From Chloracidobacterium sp. (lineage in GTDB: Bacteria > Acidobacteriota > Blastocatellia > Chloracidobacteriales > Chloracidobacteriaceae): a DNA stretch of 64,000 bases. Below the pieces are notes generated by a model, which saw only the letters and a list, made by a program, of their open reading frames with translations, was not told the DNA's origin and did not search any database. Location of the stretch: contig JANWUV010000004.1 of assembly GCA_025057975.1 (NCBI GenBank), positions 124,001 to 188,000 of the forward strand. The letters are read 5' to 3'. The position numbers were made by a program, and so were the translations under genes. Positions 36,501 through 45,328 of the stretch are shown here, piece after piece (the first letter of the stretch is position 1; each line of letters starts with the position of its first letter).

Positions 36501-37443
36501 GCGGCCGCCCGGCCGTAAGCCGTTTACAGAACAGGACTGCGAGTTGGTGGAAGGGTTGACGCACCAAGCTGCCGTCGCCATAGAAAACGCTGCCATGACG
36601 CGCCAACTCCGTGAGACTGCCGAAACGGCGGAGCGGCTCTACCGGCGTGAGCAAGAGGTAGTAGCGCGGTTGCAGGAGCTGGATGTGATGAAAAACAACT
36701 TCCTCGCCGTGACCTCCCATGAGATGCGGACGCCGCTGACGGTCATCAAAGGGTATATCGAGGCATTGTCTCTTGGGACGTTTGACCCACCAACCGAACG
36801 CCAGCAGTCGGCGTTGATGACCTGCCTGAGAACTACCGACCGTCTAGCGCGAATTGTCGAGGACATCTTCGAGGTACTCAAGATTCAGGAAGGCTATCTT
36901 GAACTCAACCGCGCCGTAGTGAATGTTGAAGAACTGCTCCGCGACATTTTGCAGGAAGTCAGCGTCTTCACCGCCAAGCGCGGGCAGCGTCTGACCTTGA
37001 CGGTCAGCGGCGATGTGCGCATCGAGGGGGACGCCCACAAACTTAACCTGTCCTTGCTCAACGTCATCCAAAACGCCATCAAATTCACGCCCGACGGCGG
37101 CGAGATTTTCATTACGGCGACGGGCGATACGGAGTCCGTCACCGTCGAGGTCGTGGACACAGGAATTGGTATTGAAGCGCAGGACCTGCCTTACATTTTT
37201 GACCGGTTTTATACTGGACGCGATACCTCGCGGCACTCGTCCGGCCGGTTTGAGTTCAATACCCGTGGAACTGGCCTTGGCCTGACCATCGCCAAAAGCT
37301 ACATCACCGCTCATGGCGGCCTGATCGAAGCTGCTTCTGAGGGTCCCGGGCGGGGCAGCCGCTTTACCATCACTTTGCCGCGTGTTCCGGGAAGCGAAGC
37401 CGACACCCGAATTACGATGTCGATTGCCAAAATTGGGAGTTGA
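33571..37443 (+). CDS. Two-component sensor: Reg_prop propeller, GAF, histidine kinase
   Basis: A 1290-residue sensor kinase. After a signal/anchor (LLLLTLGLWWFLSPASAQSS), about 50-750 form a periplasmic double propeller of Reg_prop units (LWVGTHDGLFRF, GVWVGTLQG, LWIGTNQGLYW). A Y_Y_Y domain follows, then one membrane helix (AYWLYALALGGFGYALYDF), a GAF domain (ALVHGEPGGIGLVENGVLVM), HisKA with the phospho-His in AVTSHEMRTPLTVIKGY, and HATPase (LLNVIQNAIKFTPDGGEIF, GTGLGLTIAKSYI). No receiver domain. The start at 33571 was chosen because the upstream frame runs into the divergent regulator gene. Ligand unknown; two-component propeller proteins often sense polysaccharides. Confidence 0.9.
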   Translation: MAAALPKAESHCLQRLCLRTYNTPATYSLLLLTLGLWWFLSPASAQSSASTVRGGFAGNHASGKPPTLLSIAQPATRSYTDQDGLPQNSIQALARDQQGRLWAATQDGAAYFDGRSWTAVPLPRALGSNSVTALAVAGESVWFGTPNGLCRYDVAAHPAQQWRMYTLGGERANTITCLLSVVEGVASGLWVGTHDGLFRFREERWERPAFAAALEGRVVRCMAVTGGTRLWVGTQEHGLWCCRFGSDRWDRLTTAEGLPANNVACLAEARTADGVWVGTLQGPALVVGLRSQPITDAPAALAQATINTMLEAEAVDGAPMLWIGTNQGLYWRYAGEWRRLAAPYDLPTDIVRALFVSQPRSGGVWIGQGGGGVTYLHYGGWWSLAAASGLPSNMAWCAEVWREADGTETLWAGTLAGLARWRRGEWMQLGQEHDFPANDVRTLLTTKQGGRRTLWVGTAQSGLWRLTDEPAPRAVQVKTLPLDAHIHCLHRPQAAAESGCLYVGSDRGLRAVRIDTQESASLGLDEAVYTIAETTSPDGSHRLWAGLDHGVAYRVGQEWKRFEFGLSGRPMVNALHATTDAAGKPRLWCGLQGGGLVCVAPDDPPRILEQINTRTTPALPNDVVYHLFEDGRRRLWATTNRGVVCLALDAVPEHAERTLTTFTSEDGLPSNECNFGRAGCDAQGRAWVGTVRGLAVLDTRYDWPDDPPGELLVEMLTLDDPSPVGRRAPAFPHTLRDLAFRYRLPVLRRGGEVTYQTQLLPYDREPTDWTTRARRDCSNLAPGRYLFKVWARDAQGRMAGPVTLSFTIQAAPWRQAWAYWLYALALGGFGYALYDFRIRQIRRNQEARITALRRLLDSTRVINSTLDVGEVLRKIVSESAALVHGEPGGIGLVENGVLVMRHVWNGQAWEDAEVRFPAGKGVAGSVAATGRPRIVNDVRDCPDILYPELLETYGVHGIMDLPIRNRDGVTIGVLDIRRPPGRKPFTEQDCELVEGLTHQAAVAIENAAMTRQLRETAETAERLYRREQEVVARLQELDVMKNNFLAVTSHEMRTPLTVIKGYIEALSLGTFDPPTERQQSALMTCLRTTDRLARIVEDIFEVLKIQEGYLELNRAVVNVEELLRDILQEVSVFTAKRGQRLTLTVSGDVRIEGDAHKLNLSLLNVIQNAIKFTPDGGEIFITATGDTESVTVEVVDTGIGIEAQDLPYIFDRFYTGRDTSRHSSGRFEFNTRGTGLGLTIAKSYITAHGGLIEAASEGPGRGSRFTITLPRVPGSEADTRITMSIAKIGS

Positions 37444-37457
37444 TCGCCGCCCATCAA

Positions 37458-38144
37458 ATGTGTGGACGCTACACACTCGCCACGCCTCAACCCGAGCTGC
37501 TACGTCGCTTTGGTTTAGACAGCGCACGGATCGAAGTCCGCCCGCGCTACAACATCGCTCCGACCCAGTTGGTGGCGGTCGTCTTCAATGACGCGCCGCG
37601 AACCCTTGACGCTGCGCGCTGGGGATTGATCCCAGCGTGGCGAAAGGAACCAACCGGTCCACCGCTCATCAACGCGCGCGCCGAGACGCTGCGCCTTAAG
37701 CCGTCCTTTCGTGAAAGCTTTCGCCATCGTCGCTGCTGGGTGCTGTGCGACGGCTTTTATGAGTGGCGTAAAAACTCTGACGGTACGACAACCCCGTTTC
37801 GCGCCGTGCTGTCCACCGGCGGCCCGTTTGCGCTGGCCGGTTTGTGGGACGAGCGACCCGCCGCCGATGGGACACCGCAGCGTTCCTGTACAGTGGTCAC
37901 CACACAGGCTAATCCGCTGCTGGCCACCTTACACGAGCGCATGCCGGTCATTTTGACGCCCGCTGAGGAACGCGCTTGGCTTGAAGCGACCGACCTTGAC
38001 GCGCTTGAAAGACTGCTACGGCCCTATCCGGCCGAAGCGATGCGCGTGTACCCGGTGTCGCGCGCCGTCAACATCGTTGCCAATGACGATCCAACGCTCG
38101 TTGCGCCCATCGCGCTAGAGCCACATCAAACCGCCTTGTTTTGA
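37458..38144 (+). CDS. SRAP/HMCES-family abasic-site protein (YedK)
   Basis: A 228-residue SOS-response-associated peptidase domain protein, which crosslinks to abasic sites in single-stranded DNA. The start is set at MCGRYTLA because Cys2 must become the N-terminal residue after Met removal. Other key features: RPRYNIAPTQLV, WGLIPAWRKE, INARAETLRLKPSFR, RRCWVLCDGFYEWRK with the conserved Glu, and LHERMPVIL with the catalytic His. All active residues are present. It follows the kinase gene by only 14 bases but is likely independent in function. Confidence 0.94.
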   Translation: MCGRYTLATPQPELLRRFGLDSARIEVRPRYNIAPTQLVAVVFNDAPRTLDAARWGLIPAWRKEPTGPPLINARAETLRLKPSFRESFRHRRCWVLCDGFYEWRKNSDGTTTPFRAVLSTGGPFALAGLWDERPAADGTPQRSCTVVTTQANPLLATLHERMPVILTPAEERAWLEATDLDALERLLRPYPAEAMRVYPVSRAVNIVANDDPTLVAPIALEPHQTALF

Positions 38145-38258
38145 TCGAGTGACTGCTTGGCGAACGGCCGTTGACGCGCCTCCGGATGACGACGACGATA
38201 GCGAATGCCTTGCGCCTCGGCGCGTCAATCCTGCGTCAACTGGAAGGAAGTTAGTCCT

Positions 38259-39857
38259 ATGCTCCCAACTGCGGCTTCGTATTCGATTGCCTCGATCCTT
38301 GATCATCACGCCGTTCATCGTCCTCACCGGACGGCGGTTATCGCCGGGCCGACCCGTCTGACCTACGCCCAGCTGGCGGCCGCCGCCAATCAGATCGCCA
38401 ACGGCTTACGTGCGCGTGGGATTCAGCCTGGTGACCATGTAGCGTTGTCCTGTCCGAACCTTGCTTATTTCCCGATGGCGTTTTTCGGCATTTTGAAGGC
38501 GGGCGCGGTTGTCGTGCCGCTCAACGTTCTGCTCAAACCGCGTGAGATCGCCTATCACCTCAATGACTGTGACGCCAAGGCGCTGCTGTGCTTTGAGGGT
38601 ACGCCGGAGTTGCCTATGGCGCAGATGGCGCAAGCAGCGCTGCCGGAAGCGAAGCTCTGTGAAACCTTTGTCGTGATGCCGGCCAACCCGGCCGCACCGC
38701 CGGACCTGCCCGGTGCAATCACTTTGGCGGAACTCATGGCGAACCAGCCGCCGACGTGCGAACTCCCCCCGGTCAGTCCGTTCGACACCGCACTGATGCT
38801 TTACACGTCGGGGACAACCGGACAGCCAAAGGGCGCGGAGTTGACGCACTGGCAACTCATCCTGAACTTCATCCATGTCCGCGATTTGCTGTTGCCAATG
38901 ATGGACGTTCGGTTGGAGGCGGAGTTCAAAGTGCTTTCGACGGCACCGCTCTTTCACGCGACGGCGCTCATTGCGCAGTTCGGCGTCGTGATGTACGCCG
39001 GCGGCACGTCCGTGCTGCTGCCGCGTTTTGATCCCAAGCAAACCATCGAAATAATGATTCAGGAACGGATCAACTCGTGGGCCGCCGTTCCGACGATGTA
39101 CTGGGCGCTGCTCAACTACGCCAACGAGCACAACATTGACGTCTCGCCCATTGCCGAGACGTTGCAGGTCGCCAACGTCGGCGCGGCGCCAATGCCGGTG
39201 GAGTTGATGCGCGCTTTCAGTGAGAAGTTCAAGACGCGCGTGCTGGAAGGCTACGGGATGTCGGAAACCGGCGTGCTGTCCTACAACCAGCTTACGAAAC
39301 CGCCCAAGCCCGGTACGGTCGGCCAGCCGCTGATGGGCATTCAGATTCGGATTCACGATGAAAACGACCAACCTGTACCACCTGGTACGGTGGGGGAAAT
39401 CGTCGTCCGTGGACACTGTGTGATGAAGGGGTACTACAAGCGCCCGGAGGCGACGGCCGAAGCCATGCGCAACGGCTGGTTTCACACGGGCGATCTGGGC
39501 TTCATTGACGAAGACGGCTACCTGACAATTGTGGATCGCAAGAAGGACCTCATTATTCGCGGCGGCTATAACGTGTATCCCCGTGAGATTGAGGAGGTGA
39601 TGATGACGCATCCGGCGGTGTCGCTGGTGACGGTCATCGGCGTTCCGGACGAGCGATTGGGTGAGGAGGTCAAGGCGTACGTCGTCCGCAAGCCTGGCGC
39701 AACCATCACGGAAGACGAACTACGCGAATGGTGTCGGGAGCAGATGGCGGCGTACAAATATCCGCGTTTGATTGAGTTTCGCGACGAGTTGCCGATTGGG
39801 CCGACCGGCAAGGTGCTCAAACGGGCCCTCCGCGAAGCGCTCACGCAGCCAGCGTAG
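38259..39857 (+). CDS. Long-chain acyl-CoA synthetase (AMP-forming)
   Basis: A 532-residue ANL-superfamily ligase that activates a fatty acid to acyl-CoA. ATP motif: LMLYTSGTTGQPKGAELTH; then EGYGMSETGVLSYNQ, the hinge GWFHTGDLGFIDEDGYLTIV, DRKKDLIIRGGYNVYPREIE, and the C-terminal catalytic Lys in PIGPTGKVLKRALRE. GGAAGGAAG precedes the ATG at 38259; the open frame extends 18 codons upstream. Chain length of the substrate cannot be told. It ends at a strong hairpin shared with the convergent lipase gene. Confidence 0.93.
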   Translation: MLPTAASYSIASILDHHAVHRPHRTAVIAGPTRLTYAQLAAAANQIANGLRARGIQPGDHVALSCPNLAYFPMAFFGILKAGAVVVPLNVLLKPREIAYHLNDCDAKALLCFEGTPELPMAQMAQAALPEAKLCETFVVMPANPAAPPDLPGAITLAELMANQPPTCELPPVSPFDTALMLYTSGTTGQPKGAELTHWQLILNFIHVRDLLLPMMDVRLEAEFKVLSTAPLFHATALIAQFGVVMYAGGTSVLLPRFDPKQTIEIMIQERINSWAAVPTMYWALLNYANEHNIDVSPIAETLQVANVGAAPMPVELMRAFSEKFKTRVLEGYGMSETGVLSYNQLTKPPKPGTVGQPLMGIQIRIHDENDQPVPPGTVGEIVVRGHCVMKGYYKRPEATAEAMRNGWFHTGDLGFIDEDGYLTIVDRKKDLIIRGGYNVYPREIEEVMMTHPAVSLVTVIGVPDERLGEEVKAYVVRKPGATITEDELREWCREQMAAYKYPRLIEFRDELPIGPTGKVLKRALREALTQPA

Positions 39858-39871
39858 TGCGCTTTCCGATT

Positions 39872-39902
39872 GGCGTGCGGCGGCGGCCCTGCGCCGCACG
39901 CC
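39872..39902. terminator. Hairpin between convergent ligase and lipase genes
   Basis: An 11-bp perfect stem GGCGTGCGGCG / CGCCGCACGCC around a 9-base loop, without a T-tract. It probably terminates or protects both transcripts. Confidence 0.5.
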
Positions 39903-39946
39903 ACGGGCAGGTAGCCTTGTCTGTCACCTCGTTTCGGAAACCACAC

Positions 39947-40966
39947 CTAGTTTGTTGTGTGAAACTTGACCATGCGCAGCTGCCAGTAGCCGGTCAAATC
40001 CTTGCAGCCGAAATGACCGTACGGCGCGGATGAAAAACTGCGCTCGCCGGTCTGTCCCGGAATCCGGCAGGTGTTGCGCCCGTAAACTAGACAACCGTAG
40101 CCGACGACCTCATCCACGCTTGACCAGATTGAGTAACGGTAGGCTCCCTCATAGCCGACGCTGGAGTTGAGTTCAGTCAGGAACGCCGAAACGCCGTAGG
40201 GGCCGAAGCCGCCCAGCAAGTAGCCCGGATAAAAGCCGTTGGTGTTGCTGCAGGTCGGCGTCGTCGGTCCCGACAGGTAACAGCTCGCCAACCCCTGGTT
40301 GCCGCCGGCGATGCCGACAAACGTGTCCACGATGGAAGTCAGGCTTGGCCCAAGGTTGTAGTTTCCGCCGGCCAGCGCGTCGGACGCCGGGCCGCCTTTA
40401 ATCGCCTTGCGCGCCAGGGTCACCCCCATCGAGTGAGCGATGATATCCACTTTGGCCGCGCCGGTGTAATCCTTGACCGCCTGAATAAAGGCACGTAAGC
40501 GGGTAAGATATTCACGCGAATGATACTGCTGCGAGGCGAGCAGAGCGTTGGCCGGCCCCCAAGTCGTGGCGTACAACTCGCTAGGTTTGTACCCCTGCGA
40601 AAGAAAATACTGAATCGAGGCGTTCCAGCCGCTTTGTCCCGGCACGCCCGTCCCAACCGCCTTGTCGGAGTTGCCGTGAATGAAAATGACCGGCTGATTG
40701 ACAACCGTATCGGCGTCGTTTTGCTTCCCACCATAACTGCCACCGTTCAAGTCGGTGCGAGCAAAGTCAAAGCCACCGTAGCCGTTGGCAACCAGCCAGT
40801 TGCGGAAGTGCGGTGTCAGTCCCGCCGTGGAAACTTGCGCGACGGCCGGGGCCGCCGCGGCTGTGCCCTTAGCGGCAACTGGCGAATTCGGCGCTCCCAG
40901 AACCACACAGAAGCAGAGAAGGAAACCTGCCGCCATGAGGCAGCGCTGAAGCGACACAAAATGCAT
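39947..40966 (-). CDS. Secreted lipase (class 2 / alpha-beta hydrolase)
   Basis: A 339-residue secreted hydrolase. Signal peptide: [20 protein letters not shown]. The oxyanion strand is [15 protein letters not shown] and the nucleophile elbow is [15 protein letters not shown] with the serine in AHSMG. The class 2 lipase layout includes the late His ([10 protein letters not shown]) and several cysteines ([24 protein letters not shown]) that may form disulphides. It most resembles bacterial lipases that act on triacylglycerols or esters outside the cell. Confidence 0.88.
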   Translation of the reverse strand: MHFVSLQRCLMAAGFLLCFCVVLGAPNSPVAAKGTAAAAPAVAQVSTAGLTPHFRNWLVANGYGGFDFARTDLNGGSYGGKQNDADTVVNQPVIFIHGNSDKAVGTGVPGQSGWNASIQYFLSQGYKPSELYATTWGPANALLASQQYHSREYLTRLRAFIQAVKDYTGAAKVDIIAHSMGVTLARKAIKGGPASDALAGGNYNLGPSLTSIVDTFVGIAGGNQGLASCYLSGPTTPTCSNTNGFYPGYLLGGFGPYGVSAFLTELNSSVGYEGAYRYSIWSSVDEVVGYGCLVYGRNTCRIPGQTGERSFSSAPYGHFGCKDLTGYWQLRMVKFHTTN

Positions 40967-41371
40967 GGCTTACTCACTTGCCAAACGATGAACAACGTCC
41001 GCAAATCAGGGAGAACTAGGCGCGACGGCCGCTTGCGTGATGTGGTGAGTGTATCCAGCTAGGTCTTTGGCGACAATAGGATGCAGGCGTTGTCTAGATG
41101 GCTGTTCACCGTGCGCCGACTGAAAAAGGCGTCGCCTCTTTGTGACGCATCCTTGTGAACGGTGAAGCTCCTGTTTTGGGTGGGTCGGCTCGCCGAACCA
41201 GTGGGTGGTTTTCAGGCAGCACGTCAGCCACTTATCTGGTTCTCCATAAGAGGTAGCGGCTCAAATTTTTGAGGCGTTTATTGTCCCATGCGCCTCGTGT
41301 GAGCTTCCCGTAACGACTCTGTGATAAGCTGCCGCTAACAAAAACAGGTCAAAGAACGTAGGGCCTTGAGC
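40967..41371. other. Divergent intergenic region
   Basis: About 400 bases between the divergent lipase and the TPR-REC gene; both promoters should lie here but no convincing -35/-10 pair was found. No gene seen. Confidence 0.5.
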
Positions 41372-42871
41372 ATGGGTTTGTTTGAAAAGGTTCGCTCAAT
41401 GCGTGAGCAAGTCGTTGGGCTGATTACGGACATCCGCCAGCGACATGACATTGACGAACTCGAACGCAAGCTGGCGGCCGCGCCGGAAGACACCTTCCTG
41501 ATGCAACAGCTCAGCGACGCCTATCAGCACGCCGGTCAGGGGCGACGCGCTGTGGAGCTGCTGTGTCGGGCTGGGGAAATTTACCGCAGGCAGGGCAATG
41601 TTGAGACAGCTTTGGCCTATTTCCGCCGCGCCGAGCGGCTGGCTTCCAGTGACGAACGCCTACGCTTGCTGCGCTTGATGACTGAACTGCTGATTCAACT
41701 GGGGCGGTACGCCGACGCCTTTGAGCGGGTACACCAAGTTGTTGAAATCTTACTAGCTCATGGCGAGCTGTCGGCGGCGCGCGGCTACGTGGAAGGCCTG
41801 CCGAAGCTGGGCGAAAATGACGCCAAGTACCGCAAAGAACTCATTGATCTGGTTAACATCAACCGGCGGGACTGGACGCAGGGCGCGCGTGGGACTTGGT
41901 TGGATGAATCCGGCGAGCGTTCGTTCGGCCCGGAACACCGTGAACAGTTTCCGGACCAGACCATTTTAGTGGTGGACGATGAGCCGGGCACATGCGAAGT
42001 GCTGACACTCTGCCTACGCCGGTTGGGGTGTACGGTCGTGACAGCCGCCGACGGTGAGCAGGCCCAGGAGATCGCCCTCCGACACCAGCCCTCCCTAATT
42101 ATTTGCGACCTATTGATGCCACGTATGGATGGACGGCAGTTTTTTGATTGGACGCGCCGCCACCCGGCCTTGCGTGAAGTGCCGTTCGTCTGCTTATCTT
42201 CGCGTGGTCAACAGGAAGAGCGTCTCGCTGCCTTTGAGCGCGGCGTCGAGGATTACTGGGTCAAACCGTTCAGCGCCGCCGAAATCACCTTCCGGGTCAA
42301 AAACCTGCTTCGGCGGTTGCACCCGAACGCCGATTTTCGAGGCAAACTGCAAGAGGTTTCCTTTCCGGAGATTTTGCAGATTATCGAAACTGGCCGCAAA
42401 ACCGGCGTACTCAAAGTGTCGTCAGATGGGCGTGAGGCGACCTTTTATATCCGCGATGGCTGGATTTTGGACGCTGAACTGGAAGCCTATCAAGGCGAAC
42501 GGGTGGCCTACGCGGTGATTCGGTGGTTGCGGGGGGAGTTCTCGTTTCGGAGCATCCCGGTTGAGCGCGCGGCGCGGATTACGCTCTCCACTCAGCAACT
42601 CTTGCTCGAAGCTGTCCGCCGGTATGATGAAGCCCAATCCTTGCTGGAATCCGAGCCTGACCTTGACCGCCCCTACGTTGTGAGTGAATCCTTCACGCAG
42701 CTGGTGGCGCCGGACGACTTCGCGGCGGAAATCAGTTTTCTCAAGTCGCTGTTTGACGGACGGCGTTCCTTTCGGGAATGCCTGCGCGCCCTAGAGGATG
42801 ATCTGGAGTCCATGGTGATGGTGGTGGAACTGCGCCGCGAAGGCTTGCTTGTTCCTGCGCCGACGCCGTAA
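41372..42871 (+). CDS. TPR - receiver - PATAN/DUF4388 regulator
   Basis: A 499-residue signalling protein. Residues about 35-165 are TPR-like helices (DTFLMQQLSDAYQHAGQGRR, VETALAYFRRAERLASSDER). A receiver domain follows (about 195-315): TILVVDDEPGTCEVLTLCLR with the acidic pair, LIICDLLMPRMDG with the phospho-Asp, and VEDYWVKPFSAAEI with the Lys. The C-terminal half has a PATAN/DUF4388 domain (LQEVSFPEILQIIETGRKTG). It shares its C-terminal type with the frameshifted regulator at 32582-33344. PATAN domains are typical of gliding or pilus regulators. A TTG six bases upstream is an alternative start. Confidence 0.88.
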   Translation: MGLFEKVRSMREQVVGLITDIRQRHDIDELERKLAAAPEDTFLMQQLSDAYQHAGQGRRAVELLCRAGEIYRRQGNVETALAYFRRAERLASSDERLRLLRLMTELLIQLGRYADAFERVHQVVEILLAHGELSAARGYVEGLPKLGENDAKYRKELIDLVNINRRDWTQGARGTWLDESGERSFGPEHREQFPDQTILVVDDEPGTCEVLTLCLRRLGCTVVTAADGEQAQEIALRHQPSLIICDLLMPRMDGRQFFDWTRRHPALREVPFVCLSSRGQQEERLAAFERGVEDYWVKPFSAAEITFRVKNLLRRLHPNADFRGKLQEVSFPEILQIIETGRKTGVLKVSSDGREATFYIRDGWILDAELEAYQGERVAYAVIRWLRGEFSFRSIPVERAARITLSTQQLLLEAVRRYDEAQSLLESEPDLDRPYVVSESFTQLVAPDDFAAEISFLKSLFDGRRSFRECLRALEDDLESMVMVVELRREGLLVPAPTP

Positions 42872-43063
42872 GCGGTATGGCGCACTTCGGCGTCCATAAG
42901 GTGCACGAAGCCGGATTGCCGGGCTAGGTAGGGTCACCGAGTGCGCCTGTGTGCGTCGAGCCTGCGGGTGAAAACAGCCTGCGCAGGGTGCTGCAAACCA
43001 TGGTATCGTCGCACGAAGCTAGATTCATCCCACAAACGCCTTCTTACGGAGAATCATTATTTC

Positions 43064-43816
43064 GTGCGCAAGCAAGTTCACCGTTGGTTTAGTCCGCACC
43101 TTGGCAAGGAAATGCCAATTGCTGTGTATGGCCACTATGGCAAGCCGCTCTTGATGTTCCCGACGGCGGCGGCCGATTTCGAAGAGTATGAACGCTTTCT
43201 GATGATTGACGTGTTGCGGCCCTACATTGACGCCGGCATCGTCAAAATCTACACCATCAACAGCATCAATCGTGAAAGCTGGATGAACGAACATATCCAC
43301 CCGGCGCAGCGGGCGGCGCGCCAGACGGCCTACAGCAACTACATTACCTACGAGGTTTGTCCTTTCATTCGGAGTGACTGCGGCGGTTCACCCATCAAGA
43401 TCGCCGCCACCGGCGCTAGCTTTGGCGCTTATCACGCCGCCAACTCCGTATTTCGCAACCCCGGCAGCTTCGATACGCTGATTGCCATGTCGGGTTCGTA
43501 TGACATCCGTCCGTGGTGCGACGGCTTTCACAATGACGACGTGTACTTCAACAACCCGGTTGAGTATCTCCAGAACTTAAACGACGACTACTTCCTGCCG
43601 CTGCTGCGCTACCACACCGACATTCATATCATTTCAGGGCAGGGTGCTTACGAGGCCCCAGAGCGGTCGCGCGAGCTGTCACGGATTCTGCACAGTCGCG
43701 GCATCCCACACTCGCTCGACCTGTGGGGTTATGATGTCAATCACGACTGGCCGTGGTGGCGACGCATGCTTGATCTGTATGTGCCGCGTCTCTTCCATGC
43801 CTACGGCCCAAAATAG
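43064..43816 (+). CDS. Esterase, alpha/beta hydrolase (EsteraseD/PHB-depolymerase-like)
   Basis: A 250-residue putative esterase. A GTG start with GGAGA upstream is preferred, giving VRKQVHRWFSPHLGKEMPIA; an upstream ATG would add 41 poorly-coding residues. The fold shows GHYGKPLLMFPTAAADFEEY, the nucleophile IAATGASFGAYHAANS (Ser in GASFG), and a late His in YDVNHDWPWWRRML. It lacks a signal peptide. Similar proteins are annotated as esterases of unknown substrate. Stands alone between a signalling gene and the nuclease-fold gene. Confidence 0.86.
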   Translation: MRKQVHRWFSPHLGKEMPIAVYGHYGKPLLMFPTAAADFEEYERFLMIDVLRPYIDAGIVKIYTINSINRESWMNEHIHPAQRAARQTAYSNYITYEVCPFIRSDCGGSPIKIAATGASFGAYHAANSVFRNPGSFDTLIAMSGSYDIRPWCDGFHNDDVYFNNPVEYLQNLNDDYFLPLLRYHTDIHIISGQGAYEAPERSRELSRILHSRGIPHSLDLWGYDVNHDWPWWRRMLDLYVPRLFHAYGPK

Positions 43817-43894
43817 TCTTTACCGGGTCGCCGTCGTCACTGGGCGCAACGCCGGGCGGCCGCGACCCAAGCCTTTCGAACAAGGATTTGCGTT

Positions 43895-45274
43895 ATGCTG
43901 AAGTGCTGGGTGCGAAAACAAAATCGGTGGGTGTTGTCCGCGTTGCTGATTGGAGGCTTGGCGGCGGTCCCGGCCCCTGAGTTGGCGGCGGCGCAGGTGG
44001 CGACCGGGATTTCAACCAAGATCACAACCATCAAACGGGCGCTGACTGGCGACACCGTGGTTTTGCAGGATGGGACGATTGTACGCCTGATCGGCATCCT
44101 TGCTCCACCTTCCGGGCCGGCGGCGGAGCAAGCGCGTGAACGGGTGCGTCAACTCATTCTGGGGAAGACGGTCGAAGTCTGGCTCGAAAATCAAAACCAA
44201 GGCATCGGACACCGCGACAAGTACGGACGGCAGTTGTCGTACATTTATCTCTTGCCGTCGCGCAAGCTCCTCAACGCAGAAATTCTGCGCAACGGTGACG
44301 CCTACTTCTTTAGCCAGCACTTCATAGACGTACGGACAAAAAACCTCCTGCTGGCGGCCGAGTATCAGGCCCGTCAGGCCAAGCTTGGCGTCTGGGCGCA
44401 GGCGACCGAATCGCCGGAACTGATCGCCAAACGTGAAGGACGTGTGTACGAAGAGCCGGCTTTTGTCCCCCCAGAGGATGTAGAGGAAACGCTGGACAGC
44501 GCGACTGGCGGCGGCGCAGGGGAGACCGGACAGAATTCGCCGTCAGAAACCATGATGACCGGCGGGCTTGCCCCAGCGCCGCGCTCCGGCGCAACTGCGC
44601 CGCCGCTGGACGCGAAGACCACCTACGGCAACATTCGCGTTGAAAGCTGTGCGGTGTTGGATGTCCCGACCTTGGGACAAGTCGCTTTGATCGGCGTTCA
44701 AAACAGTACGGGTAGAGCCGGCGAGGCGGCCCGATTGGAAACCGTCAAGTTGGTGCAGGGCAAGCGCCTGCGCTTTGAATACGATCCAGCGAACGCCTAC
44801 CGTGACCACCGCGACCGGGACGGGCGGTTGCTGGTGTATGCCTTTCTACCGGACGGCGCGCTGCTGAACTTGCAAATTGTGGCGCGCGGCATTGCCGACG
44901 TGGATATTGACTATGACTACAAGCACAAGATGGAAATGTTGACGGCGCGCGACAATGCGCGCCTCAAGGAGCTTGGCCCGCGCTGGCGCAACGACATCCC
45001 CCGGACGGTGTCGTTGGAGCGAATTCGCATCTCTATGGTGCGGCTGGTGCAGGAACAGTTCGGACGCGCCGGCGCGCGGATTGAACTGGTCGGTGACAGC
45101 CAGGACATCCTGCGCATTTCTCATGATCTGATTGATCAGCCGAGCGCGGAGCAGTTGTATCGTGCGTTGGCGGTCAGCGAAGGCGGCAACTTGCCGTTGC
45201 TGCGCAGCAGCGGCATTCGGGAAATCCAGTTCACCGACGCCAAGGCGACCAAGATTTTTCGGTTTCCGCTGTGA
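43895..45274 (+). CDS. Secreted protein with two nuclease-fold (SNase-like) domains, probably non-catalytic
   Basis: A 459-residue exported protein. After a signal peptide (VLSALLIGGLAAVPAPELAA), a thermonuclease-like domain spans about 40-165: TGDTVVLQDGTIVRLIGILA, KTVEVWLENQ and RDKYGRQLSYIYL. A second, weaker copy spans about 240-370, with LIGVQNSTG and DRDGRLLVYAFLPDG. In active SNases the strand reads GIDAPE; here it is GILAPP and GVQNST, so the metal Asp and catalytic Glu are lost. Thus a binding or structural role is likely. Downstream is a Ser/Thr kinase gene. Confidence 0.82.
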   Translation: MLKCWVRKQNRWVLSALLIGGLAAVPAPELAAAQVATGISTKITTIKRALTGDTVVLQDGTIVRLIGILAPPSGPAAEQARERVRQLILGKTVEVWLENQNQGIGHRDKYGRQLSYIYLLPSRKLLNAEILRNGDAYFFSQHFIDVRTKNLLLAAEYQARQAKLGVWAQATESPELIAKREGRVYEEPAFVPPEDVEETLDSATGGGAGETGQNSPSETMMTGGLAPAPRSGATAPPLDAKTTYGNIRVESCAVLDVPTLGQVALIGVQNSTGRAGEAARLETVKLVQGKRLRFEYDPANAYRDHRDRDGRLLVYAFLPDGALLNLQIVARGIADVDIDYDYKHKMEMLTARDNARLKELGPRWRNDIPRTVSLERIRISMVRLVQEQFGRAGARIELVGDSQDILRISHDLIDQPSAEQLYRALAVSEGGNLPLLRSSGIREIQFTDAKATKIFRFPL

Positions 45275-45328
45275 CGCTTTGTAGCCGGGCGCGCGCCGGA
45301 GACGCCGCCGCCCGCCCTTTTTCGAGGG

